A model generated the notes under the pieces. That model saw only the letters and a list, made by a program, of their open reading frames with translations. It made no database searches and was not told where the DNA came from. From the NCBI GenBank assembly GCA_047967505.1, contig CM106541.1: a DNA stretch of 64,000 nt; one strand, given 5' to 3'. Positions 22,230 to 33,437 of the stretch are shown here, piece by piece (within the stretch, counting starts at the first letter, position 1; the number at the start of each line of letters is the position of its first letter). A program made the position numbers and the translations under genes. Source of the stretch: Dipteris shenzhenensis. Lineage: Eukaryota; Polypodiophyta; Polypodiopsida; Gleicheniales.

Positions 22230-22570
22230 AGTGGCATAATCATGATATTTATATAATTTCTTTATGCACACAATTTTATGATATGAATATGTGACGATGT
22301 GATTATTTGGAAATAAATCCTTGTGTGATGAGAATTCTGATATGAATATGTGATGATGTAATATTTGTAATATATTTATTTCATGCACGCAATTTTATGA
22401 TATGAATGTGTGATGATGTGATTATTTGAAAATAAATCCTTGTGTGATGAGAATTTTGATATGAATATGTGATGATGTAATATTTGTAATATATTTCTTC
22501 ATGCACACAATTTTATGATATGAATGTGTGATGATGTGATTATTTGGAAATAAATCCTTGTGTGATGAAA
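22230..22570. repeat. 118-119-bp tandem repeat, about 3 copies
   Basis: The block AAATAAATCCTTGTGTGATG recurs at 22311, 22430 and 22548, with CAATTTTATGATATGAATG between. It is 3' flanking sequence of the protease gene and may contain its polyadenylation region. No coding sequence was seen. Confidence 0.85.
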
Positions 22571-22599
22571 ATTTTATTCAGTTGGGCAGTCTCCACACT

Positions 22600-23265
22600 T
22601 CAAGTAGAGCATTCGCAATGCTTCTCTCACTTTATTCCAACCCTTATCCTTATCATCTCCACTCACTTAAAGTAGAGCATTCAATCTCCACTCGCTTTAT
22701 TCCAACCCTTATCATAGTGAACACATCGTGCCACTCACTTTACTCCAACCCTTATCCTTATCGTAGTGAACACATCGTGCCTTAGTGCACTTGTATTCTT
22801 CCATCCTAGTCCTTCCACAAACACTCTCTTATTTCTTACATCCTAGTCCTTCTGAGTAACTTGTATTCTTCTATCCTAGTCCTTCCGCAAACACTCTCAG
22901 AGTCTTCTTTCATCCATCCTGATAACCAAGTATTCTTCTATCCTAGTTCTTCCACAAACACTCTCTTCTTTCATCCATCCTAGTGCTTCTCATTAACTTA
23001 TATTCTTCTATCCTAGTCCTTCCGCAAACACTCTCAGAGTCTTCTTTCATCCATCCTGATAACCAAGTATTCTTCTATCCTAGTTCTTCTGCGGACACTC
23101 TCTTCTTTCTTGCATCCTAGTGCTTCTCATTAACTTGTATTCTTCTATCCTAGTCCTTCCGCAAACACTCTCAGAGTCTTCTTTCATCCATCTTGATAAC
23201 CAAGTATTCTTCTATCCTACTTCTTCCGCAGACACTCTCTTCTTTCTTGCACCGTAGTCCATCTC
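22600..23265. repeat. 137-bp CT-rich tandem repeat upstream of the 23.3 kb gene
   Basis: CCTTCCGCAAACACTCTCAG recurs at 22881, 23018 and 23155 (137-bp period), with related half-units such as TATTCTTCTATCCTAGT and CTTCTTTCATCCATCCT. A shorter TTTATTCCAACCCTTATC repeat precedes it at 22620-22770. The CT-rich character next to the start codon suggests a promoter/leader that has been tandemly amplified. Confidence 0.82.
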
Positions 23266-23289
23266 CCTTTCTTTATCATCTCCCCACCC

Positions 23290-23742
23290 ATGGATGTCCT
23301 TGGCATTGTCGAAGACGTGGAGTTCGGAATTAACAATCTCAAAGAATGGATTGCTGACCAAGGAGCACAGAGAGAGGCCAGAATTCGACAAGGTTCTCCT
23401 TTGACACACATGGAGAGAGAGGAATTTGCTGCACAAAGGCACGCAGAGAGGGAGGAGACTCTCAAGATAGCAGACAGTGAAAGACTTCTAAGACGTATGA
23501 TAAAAGCACGACAAGATCTATTAGACTTCTTAAGTAACCTGCGTTATCGCAACTCTCGTCATGGGCGATTTGATGCGGATGCTGAGAGAACAATAAGAGC
23601 CTCTCAGAGAAATTATAAAGAAACAATTTGTGATTGCTTAAACTTCTTCTTCACATGTAATTATGTTGAGGATACAGCTGTGGAGGCAGTGAAGGATTGG
23701 GTTGTTGAGAAGATAAGAGAGACCAATGATGAGATCTTCTAG
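23290..23742 (+). CDS. Unknown 150-residue helical protein
   Basis: A complete single-exon frame with start MDVLGIVEDVEFG in a good context (CCCACCCATGG) after a CT-rich leader, and stop TAG at 23740-23742. The protein is charged and predicted mostly helical: residues 25-75 (REARIRQGSPLTHMEREEFA, then AERLLRR-like segments) look coiled-coil, and residues 105-150 contain two Cys (ICDCLNFFF) and end VVEKIRETNDEIF. I do not recognise a family. It lies 1.1 kb downstream of the triple-protease gene on the same strand, between tandem-repeat blocks, so it may be the second gene of the same mobile unit. That link is inference. It could also be a host orphan gene. Confidence 0.55.
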   Translation: MDVLGIVEDVEFGINNLKEWIADQGAQREARIRQGSPLTHMEREEFAAQRHAEREETLKIADSERLLRRMIKARQDLLDFLSNLRYRNSRHGRFDADAERTIRASQRNYKETICDCLNFFFTCNYVEDTAVEAVKDWVVEKIRETNDEIF

Positions 23743-23759
23743 ACTTAGATAAGAGAGAC

Positions 23760-24050
23760 TGTATTAAGGTGTTTTTTGACACCATATGGCTTTGTATTAA
23801 GGTGTATTAAGGTGTTTTTTGACACCATATGGCTTTGTATTAAGGTGTTTTTTGACACCATATGGCTTTGAGTAATATGATCTACTTCTTGTACAAATGT
23901 GATGTTAAGATGATGTTAAGAGAGACTGTATTAAGGTGTTTTTTGACACCATATGGCTTTGAGTAATATGATCTACTTCTTTACAAATGTGATGTGCTCT
24001 TTTTTGAAATGTACAAATGTGATGTGCTCTTTTTTGAAATGTACTCTAGT
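23760..24050. repeat. Stem-loop-bearing short repeats after the small gene
   Basis: Four copies of AAGGTGTTTTTTGACACCAT (at about 23764, 23806, 23842 and 23932) each contain a short inverted repeat (GGTGT and ACACC around a T-rich loop). They are followed by TATGGCTTTG. Two copies of TACAAATGTGATGTGCTCTT follow at about 23985 and 24012. This may be the transcript end of the 150-codon gene. No coding sequence was seen to 24300. Confidence 0.72.
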
Positions 24051-24303
24051 TTTCATAACATGTCATGCCATTTTTTCTAATTTGATTTTTTAAAATCTTA
24101 CTTTTTTGTCTCTTTTAACAATGTGATGTACTCTATTTTTAACATCTCACGTCATTTTTTCTAATTTGATTTTTTTAAATCTTCATTTTTGACTCAATGT
24201 TTTGTTTTATAAGAGCCTCTTTTTTTGAAATGTTTTATCCAGAATTATCTCACAAAATGAATTTGGACAGTGCAAGAGTCCAAAATTAATGAAATAGGTG
24301 TTA

Positions 24304-24776
24304 AAGATGGATTCCATACGGTTCTTGATATCACTAGTGACACTCAGTAGATGGAATGTGTACCAGCTTGATGTCAAGAATGCATTTCTCAATGGTTATC
24401 TAGATGAGGAAGTCTACATGCAACAACCAGCAGGTTATGTTGAACCAGGAAAGGAGAATAAGGTTTGACATCTTAAGAAAAGTCTCTACGGCTTAAAGCA
24501 AGCACCCAGAAGTTGGTACAATAGAATCGATAAGTATTTTTGCTAATCTGGGATACATGAACTAGAATGTAGATCACACTCTCTACTACAAAGTTCAAGG
24601 GGAAGACATTACTATTGCACTTTTGTATGTAGATGATCTGATTGTGACTAGAAGCAAGAATAGCTTCATCAAAAACCTAAAACAAGACTTATCTGCAGAG
24701 TTTGACATGAAAGATCTTGGACTTGTGCACTATTGTCTTGGAATTGAGTTGTGGAGAGATTCAAACAGCACCTTCA
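24304..24776 (+). pseudogene. Ty1/copia reverse transcriptase fragment
   Basis: Almost identical to 30405-30860. It encodes LDVKNAFLNGYLDEEVYMQQ, then KSLYGLKQAP and LYVDDLIV, the copia RT core with YVDD active site. The frame is broken by stops (for example TGA in KENKV-stop-HLKK) and by an extra T run (TATTTTTGC). A short insertion after the tract GATATCACTAGTG distinguishes it. It ends abruptly at about 24776, where the primer-site-bearing sequence of the next element starts. Confidence 0.87.
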
Positions 24777-24820
24777 TGAATTACTCCACTCTTCTCCTCT
24801 CCCCTCTTCATATTTTGTCA

Positions 24821-24832
24821 TGGTATCAGAGA
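24821..24832 (+). other. Primer binding site (initiator-Met tRNA)
   Basis: TGGTATCAGAGA is complementary to the 3' end of plant initiator tRNA-Met. It directly follows an LTR-like terminal TTTTGTCA, which sets the 5' end of the internal domain of the copia element. Confidence 0.75.
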
Positions 24833-26659
24833 TCCCTTGCCTTCCGTCGAGGCATTTCCATCCTTGTGAGTGTGAGAGAGATTGAGTGATTGAGAGTTCT
24901 TTGTGAGACTCCATTTCCATTGAGATTTCCATGAATCTCATCCATTTCCATCCATAGATTCCAAAAAAAAATTTCCATCTATTCCATTGAGTGAGAGAGA
25001 GAGTTTTTCATCTCATTTCATGGGAGTAATAGAGAGTTGAAAGAGATTCTGAGTGTGTTCATTCTCTGTGTGAGAGAGAAAGGTTGTATGAAAGATTGTG
25101 AAGAGGTTTTCTCTTCCTTAAGAGAAAAGAAAGCTAGTCTATGCTCAGCCGATTGAGCAAGTCCTTAGCCTACTCTAAGTGTGCAACAAAGCCAAGGCTA
25201 CAAAAGCAAAGACTCTTGCATCTCTGCACCAGCAGCTCCATGGCTGCCATAGCTCATCCAGCGACATCTCAGCTCCTCCATAGCTTCTGCTGTCATCTCC
25301 AACGAGCCACAATAGCCAGCCACCAGCGCCATGACCAGCTACACATCGATCAAAGCATTTCCAACGACCTCTTTAACAAAGGCGACTAGGCAGTGACTCT
25401 TAAGAGCTTAACCTGCGCGACTAGCGATTGCTACTCCACGGGCGGCAGCTCCAACGAGCATGCACACAGCAGACTACAACGACTCACACCCCCAACATCA
25501 ATGAGCTAGCAGCGGCTCCAAACCATCTGTGCATCAGTCTCCAGAGGGTTTCTCCAATGACGGCGCTCACCATTAGCGCTTCTAGCGGCCAGCGCCCAAG
25601 CTTCAGGCAGATGTTGGAGGGCTCCTCCGAAAGCTTCTTACCAGACGGCTCCTCCAATAGCCAACTATGAGAAGAGACGTCAGCTTGCAGCAGAGACTAG
25701 TAGCACAGACGACTGGCAACGAACTATAAATCTCCACGGGCCATCAACACCCAAGCTAGCCAGACCACACAGCAATGCCAAGCCTTGACGCTTGACTGCA
25801 AGAGCGAGCCTGGCCATGCAATAACGTGCTCTTGTGCTACATCAATTACAGTCGGTACCCGCAGTGCTCGCCTTCACGAGACCGACAACAGCATCAACAC
25901 GCTCTCAACGCCTCCAACGAGTTCTTCAAAACCAGTGACAACAGGCTCTCTCAATAGATTTTGCACGAGGGACTGATCAACGCGGATCTCTCCTTCTGCA
26001 CCTTTGATGCCGTTTTGTTTTCCTTCGCTGTCTCTCTCGGTTGATCCATGGTTTTTCAAAGGTTTCTAACCCTTAGAAAAATCCACGTGGAGGATAGGGC
26101 TTTACCATGGTTCATTACTATGGTTAGCCCATGTAACTCAGGTTGAGTCTAGTGGTGCCTTATCTAGTTGCCACGTGGTAGTCTTATCCCCGTGCCACAT
26201 CATCAACCTTATCTTACCACATCAGCTACCACCTCATCTAGCTTAGTGACAGGTCAGCTTTGACTAGTCAACTGCTAGGTCAGCCAATCAAAGTCAAAGT
26301 GCCACATCATCCTTTTCAACTTGCCACCTCAGTAGTCCCCTGACAGGGACTCTCACCTCTTGCTTGGCACACTTGGCATTTTGCATGTGACCACTCCTAC
26401 CACCTCACACAGGGCTCCACAGACATAGTCCCTGCTAGGCACAGTCACTGCATGTGACCCCTTGACTGCCACATCATCATTGAGCACATTTGCACTCCTT
26501 TTGCCCCTCCACCTAGATCTAGTTGTATCTCTTGATCCAGGAAGAATTTGAGGGGGCGCTCCAAAAAGAAAAATCGATCGATTTTTTGTGCTCTACATGC
26601 TCGTCACATCACACACATGTTTTGGCACAAGTTACACTCACTTTTGATCCTCACCTACA
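24833..26659 (+). other. Long copia leader, no coding sequence
   Basis: This 1.8-kb stretch between the primer site and the shared leader module has GAGAG-rich sequence to 25100 and then GC-richer DNA with CAGC-type repeats. At 26160-26500 there is a zone of repeated CCACATCATC/CCACCTCA motifs. Only short frames are present, and none resembles a known protein. Confidence 0.5.
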
Positions 26660-27253
26660 AATCCACTTCTTACATGCTCATCAACCTCTAGAGACATTGA
26701 TGCATTTGATCCAGCACATAAAAAGAACCAAAGAAAAGAAATTATTTGTTGTTCTTTCATCGATCAACGGTTGGTATAGATCTAGATCAGAGTAGACTAG
26801 ATTGCCATGGAGGGGACGCTTTGAATCTCCCCAAGTTGCCAATCTAAGCCATGCCCAAAATTCCCAACTAGTTCCTACTCGATCCCTACACTCACATACG
26901 GTTTCACATCAACACATTCCCTAGAACCTGACGTTTATCAGTTCAGACTTCAAAGTGTTCAAAGTTATTGGCACATTCATCAGTGGGCAAATAGCACATG
27001 ATTTGATTTCACACACACATGCCATCATTGTAAAGCCTACTTGGTTATTTCACGGCATTGTGCACATCATTTCAGCCTTATAAAGCCTCTTGTCTATTCC
27101 TGACATCATTTGCCACAATCCTTGTAATTCAGATCGAATTATATATTACAATTCTATCTTCACCGACAGTTCAGATTTCACTTGCCACAATCAGTGTTTT
27201 GCAGTTGATTCACACAATGATTTTCACGACACTTTGAGTACATTTCTTGCACC
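26660..27253 (+). repeat. Shared leader module, copy B, upstream of copia gag
   Basis: Homologous to 13960-14420 and 53025-53420: AAAAGAAATTATTTGTTGTT, CAACGGTTGGTATAG, CCAAGTTGCCAATC, AAGCCATGCCCAAAATTC, CAACTAGTTCCTA, then TTATCAGTGGGCAAAT-like and TTGTAAAGCCT units. It ends just before the gag start codon at 27254. Confidence 0.7.
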
Positions 27254-28414
27254 ATGTCTATGACTAGCAACCTCAATCTGGAGGCATCTGCTAAGCTAGA
27301 CAACTCTAATTATGACACATGGAAATATAGAATGGAGACCATTCTTGTACTTCAGGACAAGTGGGAGTACATGTCGATGGCTCTACACCTAAACCATTTG
27401 ATGATCCAGCCAACAATAGCTCTACTCCACCTATTGTCACAGCGCCAGCAGTAGTGGGATCTACAGATCTCCAGCTACACAAACAGTTTTTGCACCTGTA
27501 GCAGATCATGCCATTGCCCGAGCATAGGCAGAATGGGATAAGATAGATAAGTATGCATATCATCTGATCAAGCAGAATGTGCAAGATGTCATGCTAGGAT
27601 ATCTCAACACAGTCAAGACACTAAAAGAAGCATGGGATATGTTCGCAGCTCTCTACGAGTCCAAGAACACTTCCAAGATTCTCACACTAAGACACCATCA
27701 ACTAGAGTTTTTGCAATAGCAGCGAAACCGGTCATGCTTATGTACTCTAGATCAAAGACTACAACAATCAACTTGCAGCAGCAGCAAAAGAGACCATGAA
27801 TCCAGCAGAAATGGTTCAAGTCATCCTAAATGGACAAGGAGAGGGATAAGAGAATCTAGTCCAGAGTATTGCCATCCAACGACAAATACCAACACTAGAA
27901 GAACTTCAGTTAGTCTTACTTGGTGAAGAATTCAAGACTCAAGTCATTCATGCATGCAAAGGTCATTCTAATGATTAGGCATTCACAGCTTCAAACAAAA
28001 GTAGAGACAGAGGCAGAGGCAGAGGCAGGGGTAGAGGTAGATCTTTCTAGAGAAGTGGTCATCGTCAGCAATAGAATCATTAGCAAAGTTAGAATCAACA
28101 TCAGCATCATCCTCAGCAACATCAGCATCAACAAAGAGGAAATCATTCCAACCAAGGAAGATTCCAAGGATGAGGGAATGCATCCACCAATGTGTCAAAC
28201 ATCTAGTGCAACTACTATCATAAGTTTGGACACTATGAAAGAGATTGCTGCAAGAAGCAATACGACTAAGGCAATCAATCCAGTAGCAATCAAGGGAATT
28301 TCCACGACAGAGGAAATCATTGTGGTGGACATTCTAGTCACACTCATTTTGCAAATGAACATGGGAATATGTTTCTTACAAGTGAGGAAATGCAGCAAAC
28401 TGATACAGTGTACC
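27254..28414 (+). pseudogene. gag: Copia gag, interrupted
   Basis: The start MSMTSNLNLEASAKLDNSNY, then TWKYRMETILVLQDKWE, is a typical copia Gag N-terminus. Later frames give YHLIKQNVQDVMLGYL-type sequence, an RGRGRGRG stretch near 28005 and a Gln/His-rich segment. The zinc knuckle near 28205 reads CNYYHKFGHYERDC, in which the second Cys of CX2CX4HX4C is Tyr. Several stops and frameshifts break the frame. Confidence 0.8.
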
Positions 28415-29640
28415 TAGACATGGATTGTAGTCCAAAAGAGGCTTTCAACTATCAAGTTGACCAAGCAGAACATGATCCTTGGTACATTGACAGTGGTGCA
28501 TCATGTCACATGACAAATCATTAGGAATGGTTTATAGAGATGAAACCTTTAGAAGGTCAAAAGAATGTCATCTACATAGCAAATAATACACCAAATCTAG
28601 TTCAAGGGAAAGGTGTTATCCCTATGAACAATTTCACTAATACGAAAGGATTGGTGAAAGATGTACTTTATGTTCCAAAGCTCAGCAAGAATCTCTTGTC
28701 AATAGGTCAAATGACGGAACACAACTACCGAGTCATCTTCGACGGAGATGAATGCACTATCAGAGAAAATTCAAGAAGATGATAGCTAGTAGGAAAAGGT
28801 GTCAAGGAAGGACGCTTGTACAAAATGCTAGTTGTAGTACCAGATCAACATGCCCAGTCAACTCAAGTGCAATAGATGCCACTATCTGCAAAATGGCACA
28901 AAAGATATGGTCATGTTAATTTCAAGACCTTGTTAGATCTTAGGAATCAGAATATGGCAATTGGGATTCCTAAGCTATAGTTTCTTGGAAAAGTTTGTGA
29001 AGTATGCTGCTTTAGCAAAAAAAAGTGAACCAACTTTGGCAGAAGCACCTCTCGAACATGAGGTATTCTTGATTTGATACATACAGATGTATGGAGTTAT
29101 GCCCAGACCCACAACACCAATGGTTCACTTTACTACTTCACTTTCATCGACAACTACAACAGATATTTTTGGGTCTACTTTCTGAAAGAGAAATCTAAAG
29201 TGTTTTCCAGATTTCAAGAATTTAAAGCCATGGTAGAAAACCAGACAAGCAGAAAGATCAAAGTCATGAGATCAGATAGAGGAGGTGAATACATGTCTTT
29301 AGCATTCATGAACTTTTGCAGAAGTCACGACATTCGAAGACAATTCACTTGTGCAGATACTCCTCAGCAGATGCAAGAGCTGAAAGAAAGAATGGGACTT
29401 TAGTAGATTGTGCATGCTTAGTGAGAAGTATCTTCTGAATCACTATTGGACAGAAGCAATAGCCATTGCAAACTATTTGCTTAATCGACTTCTGACCAAA
29501 CCGATACAGGGTATGACAACTTATGAAGCATTCACTGGACACAAGCCACACATTGGGCATCTCTGCATATTTTGCATAGGATATGCCCACATACATGATG
29601 ATCATCGTAGGAAATCGGATGCAAAGGCATAACGGTTGCG
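28415..29640 (+). pseudogene. pol: Copia protease and integrase, interrupted
   Basis: WYIDSGASCHMTNH carries the aspartic protease DSGA motif, followed by a TAG. Then come LYVPKLSKNLLSIGQMTEHN, the pre-integrase segment WHKRYGHVNFKTLLDLRN, and integrase LIHTDVWSYAQTHNTNGSLY, FTFIDNYNRYFWVYFLKEKS and MRSDRGGEYMS. The third catalytic region (ERKNGTLVDCACL) is in another frame after a shift near 29370. Nonfunctional. Confidence 0.83.
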
Positions 29641-30017
29641 AGGTATTACGTTCACAAGTTTCAAGTGCTAAAATGCCTACTCAAAAGATACCCAAGCATT
29701 GTTGGCAAAGTATTTGACTTCTACTTCGTAATACAATTCTAGAACAGAGGCAACCGGCACATCCAGGCTTGCTTTGGACAGACCAAGTGCCAAGTTATGG
29801 CATGTCACCATCATTGGAGATCGAAAAGTTTGTGGACAATTATATCACCACATAGAGGACTTGGCCAAAAGAGACTTGCAAACACATAAGAAATGAAAAC
29901 TTGTAGAGAGATGTAATCTTTGATGAGAAATCAGAATGGAAGACCTCAAATACACAGGATATAGACACACCAATTTCACAGTCATCTATAGAAAAGGTTG
30001 ATGAAGAAGAGCAAGAA

Positions 30018-30959
30018 TTGCCAGTAACACCCCAAGCAGAGCCACAACAGCTCAGATGGTCTACTAGGGAAAGCAGACCACGAGCCAGATTGATATATGC
30101 TCAGAAAGGCAAAGCAATTCAGGTCAAAGCCACCAACTATGCTCTTATGACTACCATCATGGCTACAAAAGAGCCAGTGTACTTCGAAGATGCAATAGAC
30201 AAGCTAGAATGGCAAACTGCTCTGAATGAAGAAATGGATGCTTTGTATAAGAATAATACTTGGGAATTATGCGACCTTCCACGAGTATACAAAGTGAAGT
30301 ACAATCTAGATGGATGTATTCAAAGATAGAAATCCAGACCAGTTGCAAAAGGATTTGCACAGCAATATGGTCAAGACTATGATGAGACTTATGCTCCAGT
30401 AGGCAAAGATGGATTCCATATGGTTCTTGATATCACTAGTGTACCAGCTTGATGTCAAGAATGCATTTCTCAATGGTTATCTAGATGAGGAAGTCTACAT
30501 GCAACAACCAGTAGGTTGTGTTGAACCAGGAAAGGAGAATAAGGTTTGCCATCTCAAGAAAAGTCTCTATGGCTTAAAGCAAGCACCCAAAAGTTGGTAC
30601 AGTAGAATCGACAAGTATTTTGCTGATCTGGGATACATGACGTCCAATGCAGATCATACACTCTACTACAAAGTTCAAGGGGAAGACATTACTATTGCAC
30701 TTTTGTATGTAGATGATCTGATTGTGATCGGGGAAGCAAGGATAGCTTCATCAAAAAGCTAAAACAAGACTTATCTGTAGAGTTGGACATGAAAGATCTT
30801 GGATTTATGCACTATTGTCTTGGATTTGAGTTCTGGAGGGATTCAAATAGCACATTTATGAGTCAGCTCAAGTATGTTGACAGTCTCCTGAAGAAGTTTC
30901 ATATGGCAAAGATTGCAGCCACTCCCATGGAATTGTTAGATATCAATGCTCCACTCTCG
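30018..30959 (+). pseudogene. pol: Copia reverse transcriptase, truncated by LTR insertion
   Basis: An RT lead-in segment at 30018-30329 (EPVYFEDAIDKLEWQTALNE, then EMDALYKNNTWELCDLP) is followed by the RT core at 30409-30762 with LDVKNAFLNGYLDEEVYMQQ and LLYVDDLIV. Frame breaks occur near 30330, 30400 and 30745, and the coding region stops at the LTR at 30960. RNase H is missing. Confidence 0.87.
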
Positions 30960-31647
30960 TGTAACTATGCGGGAACCAGCTAACTCTACTTGTAAGCCCC
31001 CCATATGAGGAGAAGACATTTCAGTAGCTCGGTTATCCCCGATAGGTCCTGATTTGGACACCAAATGGGGGCCATGTGTGGCTTGATGGCCAGACGGCTT
31101 TAGATAGAGTTGGCATACTACCAACTAGGCTACATGCAAGTGTAGTAAGGCATGCCATGACTGACCACACTGAGGGTAGATGGAGCATTTCCCGGGGTAG
31201 CCCACTCTCGAGTTACGGGGCCCGTTTGGAGCCCCAGATGAGATCCCGGATGGCTCTGGGCCGAACGGAGAATGTAGGTTAGTTGCTCTATTTTGCGCCA
31301 TGGTTCTATCGTGTGGTCGGTGGCCTCGACCCCCCAGTCGGCCGTTTTGGGCGGACTGGCCCAATTGGGTCTAACCGACTACGACTGGTGGCTATGTAAG
31401 AGCAAGCCCGTGAAGCCCATCATCATCACTGGCTACGGCAACCCTGATTCCTTAGCATTGAGCCTCCATCCTCTACTGTTTCTAGCATGCCATCGAAGCT
31501 TCTCACAGGAGCGCACGGCTGGGCAGCGCCATCTATTGTATCAATTTTATAGTAATCAAATTTTTGATTCTCCATACTATCTACTTTTCTCTCTTGCATA
31601 CGAGATCTTGTTAGTGTTGAGCACAGACGTTGTATTGTTTTCTTACA
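30960..31647 (+). repeat. 688-bp 5' LTR of a second copia element
   Basis: It begins TGTAACTATGC and ends TTTTCTTACA, giving a perfect TGTAA/TTACA terminal inverted repeat. It is followed at once by a primer binding site and a gag start. It interrupts the RT sequence of the older copia element. No matching 3' LTR is in the window. Confidence 0.78.
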
Positions 31648-31659
31648 TGGTATTAGAGC
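31648..31659 (+). other. Primer binding site of the second copia element
   Basis: TGGTATTAGAGC differs by one transition from the standard initiator-Met site TGGTATCAGAGC and sits directly after the LTR end. Confidence 0.75.
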
Positions 31660-31717
31660 TTGGGCTCTAGCAAGAAGATTTGGTAGCGTGTTTCCGTTTG
31701 CGAGCAGATTTTGAGAG

Positions 31718-31918
31718 ATGGCCCAGCCCACAAGACTGCAAATCCCACCATTCGGCGAAAGTGGAAAGTTGGACGGCACTAACTATCCACTCTGGAAGTT
31801 CAAGATGAAGACCATCCTAAGTGCATACGAGCTTTGGGATACTGCTACTGGGGTGGACATGAAGCCGACCGGATCGAGCCAATGCAGGACAATAGATAAT
31901 ACCAACTGCGAATGAGAT
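31718..31918 (+). pseudogene. gag: Copia gag N-terminal fragment
   Basis: MAQPTRLQIPPFGESGKLDG followed by TNYPLWKFKMKTILSAYELW is the N-terminal Gag domain of copia elements. The frame ends at a TGA near 31914, and the similarity is lost within about 200 bp, so the rest of the element is deleted or replaced. Confidence 0.83.
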
Positions 31919-32124
31919 TCTCACGTGGACAAGAAGAAATACAGATGCATTGTGTTCTATTGTCTGCAGTGTCGAACTCCCCCAACGATGCTTGGGAGGA
32001 TTCAAGATAAAGAAGAGGAAGAAGAGCCCGCGGAACGACAATGGCAACGGCCATTCCCGAAGTGGGTAAAGCAGCTTTTGGATGGTAGAGAACCTCCAGC
32101 CATTGAGGAGGAACCATCTCTTAT

Positions 32125-32690
32125 TGTGGTTTTATGGATTCTCTTATTGTAGGAGTTTAATTTTCAAATTATTCATAAACCTGGCAAATCACATGCAAGA
32201 GAAAATTGTTTGTCTTCACTTACACATCACACAACCAAGTCTGGAGTTACTACTGAGCTTCTAGATGAGCTTCTAGATGCTAATACTTTTGTTGTTGATT
32301 TCAACAAGATTGAATATTTTTGCTACTGATTTCATTGAAATTAAATATGATGATTTGTTGCAATATCTTTCTCATACATCTCCTGTGAAAATGCCTAAAG
32401 ATATGCGACGACATCTTGTTTTGGTAAAATCTTGGAAGTATAGCATGATTGATGGTTAGTTATATTGCCAATGCGTTGATGGTGTGTTACACAAATGGGT
32501 ATTACCACACAAGCGCACCATGGTGCTCATAGAAAAGACTTGCTGGAGGTCATTTTGGAGGTGATCTTACCGCTTGGAAGGAGTTGCAAGCAGGATTATG
32601 CTGGAACACCCTATTTCAAATGCACATGACTTTATGCTCACTGTGATGCTTGTTAGCATAGGTAAAACATTTCCCCCTGATCACATGCCT
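32125..32690 (+). pseudogene. pol: Ty3/gypsy pol fragment (RNase H end to integrase zinc region)
   Basis: Reading WILLL-stop-EFNFQIIHKPGKSHAREN, then SYLSHTSPVKMPKDMRRH-like sequence and DGVLHKWVLPH, gives the end of RNase H, the linker and the start of the integrase zinc-binding domain of gypsy elements. Multiple stops are present. It lies between copia sequences of opposite strand and is a relic. Confidence 0.7.
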
Positions 32691-32717
32691 TTGCAACCAA
32701 GTGATCTCCATGCCTCT

Positions 32718-33334
32718 TCAGGAATACCACCACAAACTCTTACTAGGTGATCTATTGATCACATGCGCTGCAGTCTTCATTACCTCAGCCCAAAAACCAC
32801 GAGAAAGACTTGCATTGGAAAGCATGCATTGCAACCTTTCTTGAATGGTACGGTTCATATTTTCTGCAACTGGATTTTGCTCTGGAGTATGAGAGGATGT
32901 GCGCTCCCTCTTAATCCCACGTGTATCACAGAAATGCTGAAAGTCATGAGAGAGATACTCTCCACCATTAACAGTCCGTAGGCATTTAAGCGTTCTACCT
33001 GACTGATTCTCAACCAAGGCCAGCCATTTCTGAAATACCTGGAACATATCACTCTGCCGAGCTATAGCATAAGCCCACACTTTCCTAGTTGCATCATCAA
33101 TGAATGTCACATATATTCAGCCCTGCCTAATGACCGTGTAGGCATGGGACCACATACGTCTGAATGCACCAAATCAAGCTTTTCAAACTCTTTCTTTCCC
33201 CTTCTTTTATGGGCTGATTTAGTCTGCTTCCCATAGAGACAGTGCTCACAAAATTCAAAATCAGAGAAACTCAAATGCGGTACATAACCCAAACGGCATA
33301 AGAGTTTCATTCCATTTTGGCTCATGTGCCCCAA
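32718..33334 (-). pseudogene. pol: Copia integrase with mutated catalytic Asp
   Basis: The pre-integrase end (YVPHLSFSDFEFCEHCLYGK) is followed by LDLVHSDVCGPMPTRSLG, then in the next frame MTFIDDATRKVWAYA, LKCLRTVNGGEYLSHDFQHF and NPVAENMNRTIQERL. The second catalytic Asp (normally RTDNGGEY) is Val here, so the integrase would be dead even without the frame break near 33110. Confidence 0.84.
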
Positions 33335-33437
33335 CCTGCAATGCTACAAAGAAGTGCTTGGCTGCTCGGTTATTGCAACAACATGATCAAATACCCCTGA
33401 TACATGTAAGGGATACAAAGTCCCACACTTGGCACCC

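Larger units (their letters stand above)
24821..30959 (+). mobile_element. Copia-type LTR retrotransposon, decayed and truncated
   Basis: A primer binding site TGGTATCAGAGA (initiator-Met tRNA) at 24821-24832 follows sequence ending TTTTGTCA, the expected end of a 5' LTR whose body is missing. A long leader (24.8-27.25 kb) with a copy of the shared leader module precedes gag, protease, integrase and RT remains in the order of Ty1/copia. RNase H and the 3' LTR are absent because the LTR of a second copia element starts at 30960. Many stops make it defective. Confidence 0.82.

Noticed and set aside
24777-24820. A 44-bp mini-LTR before the copia primer site
   Set aside because: Only its end (TTTTGTCA) is LTR-like. 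The piece follows a truncated RT fragment directly, so the LTR body is probably lost.
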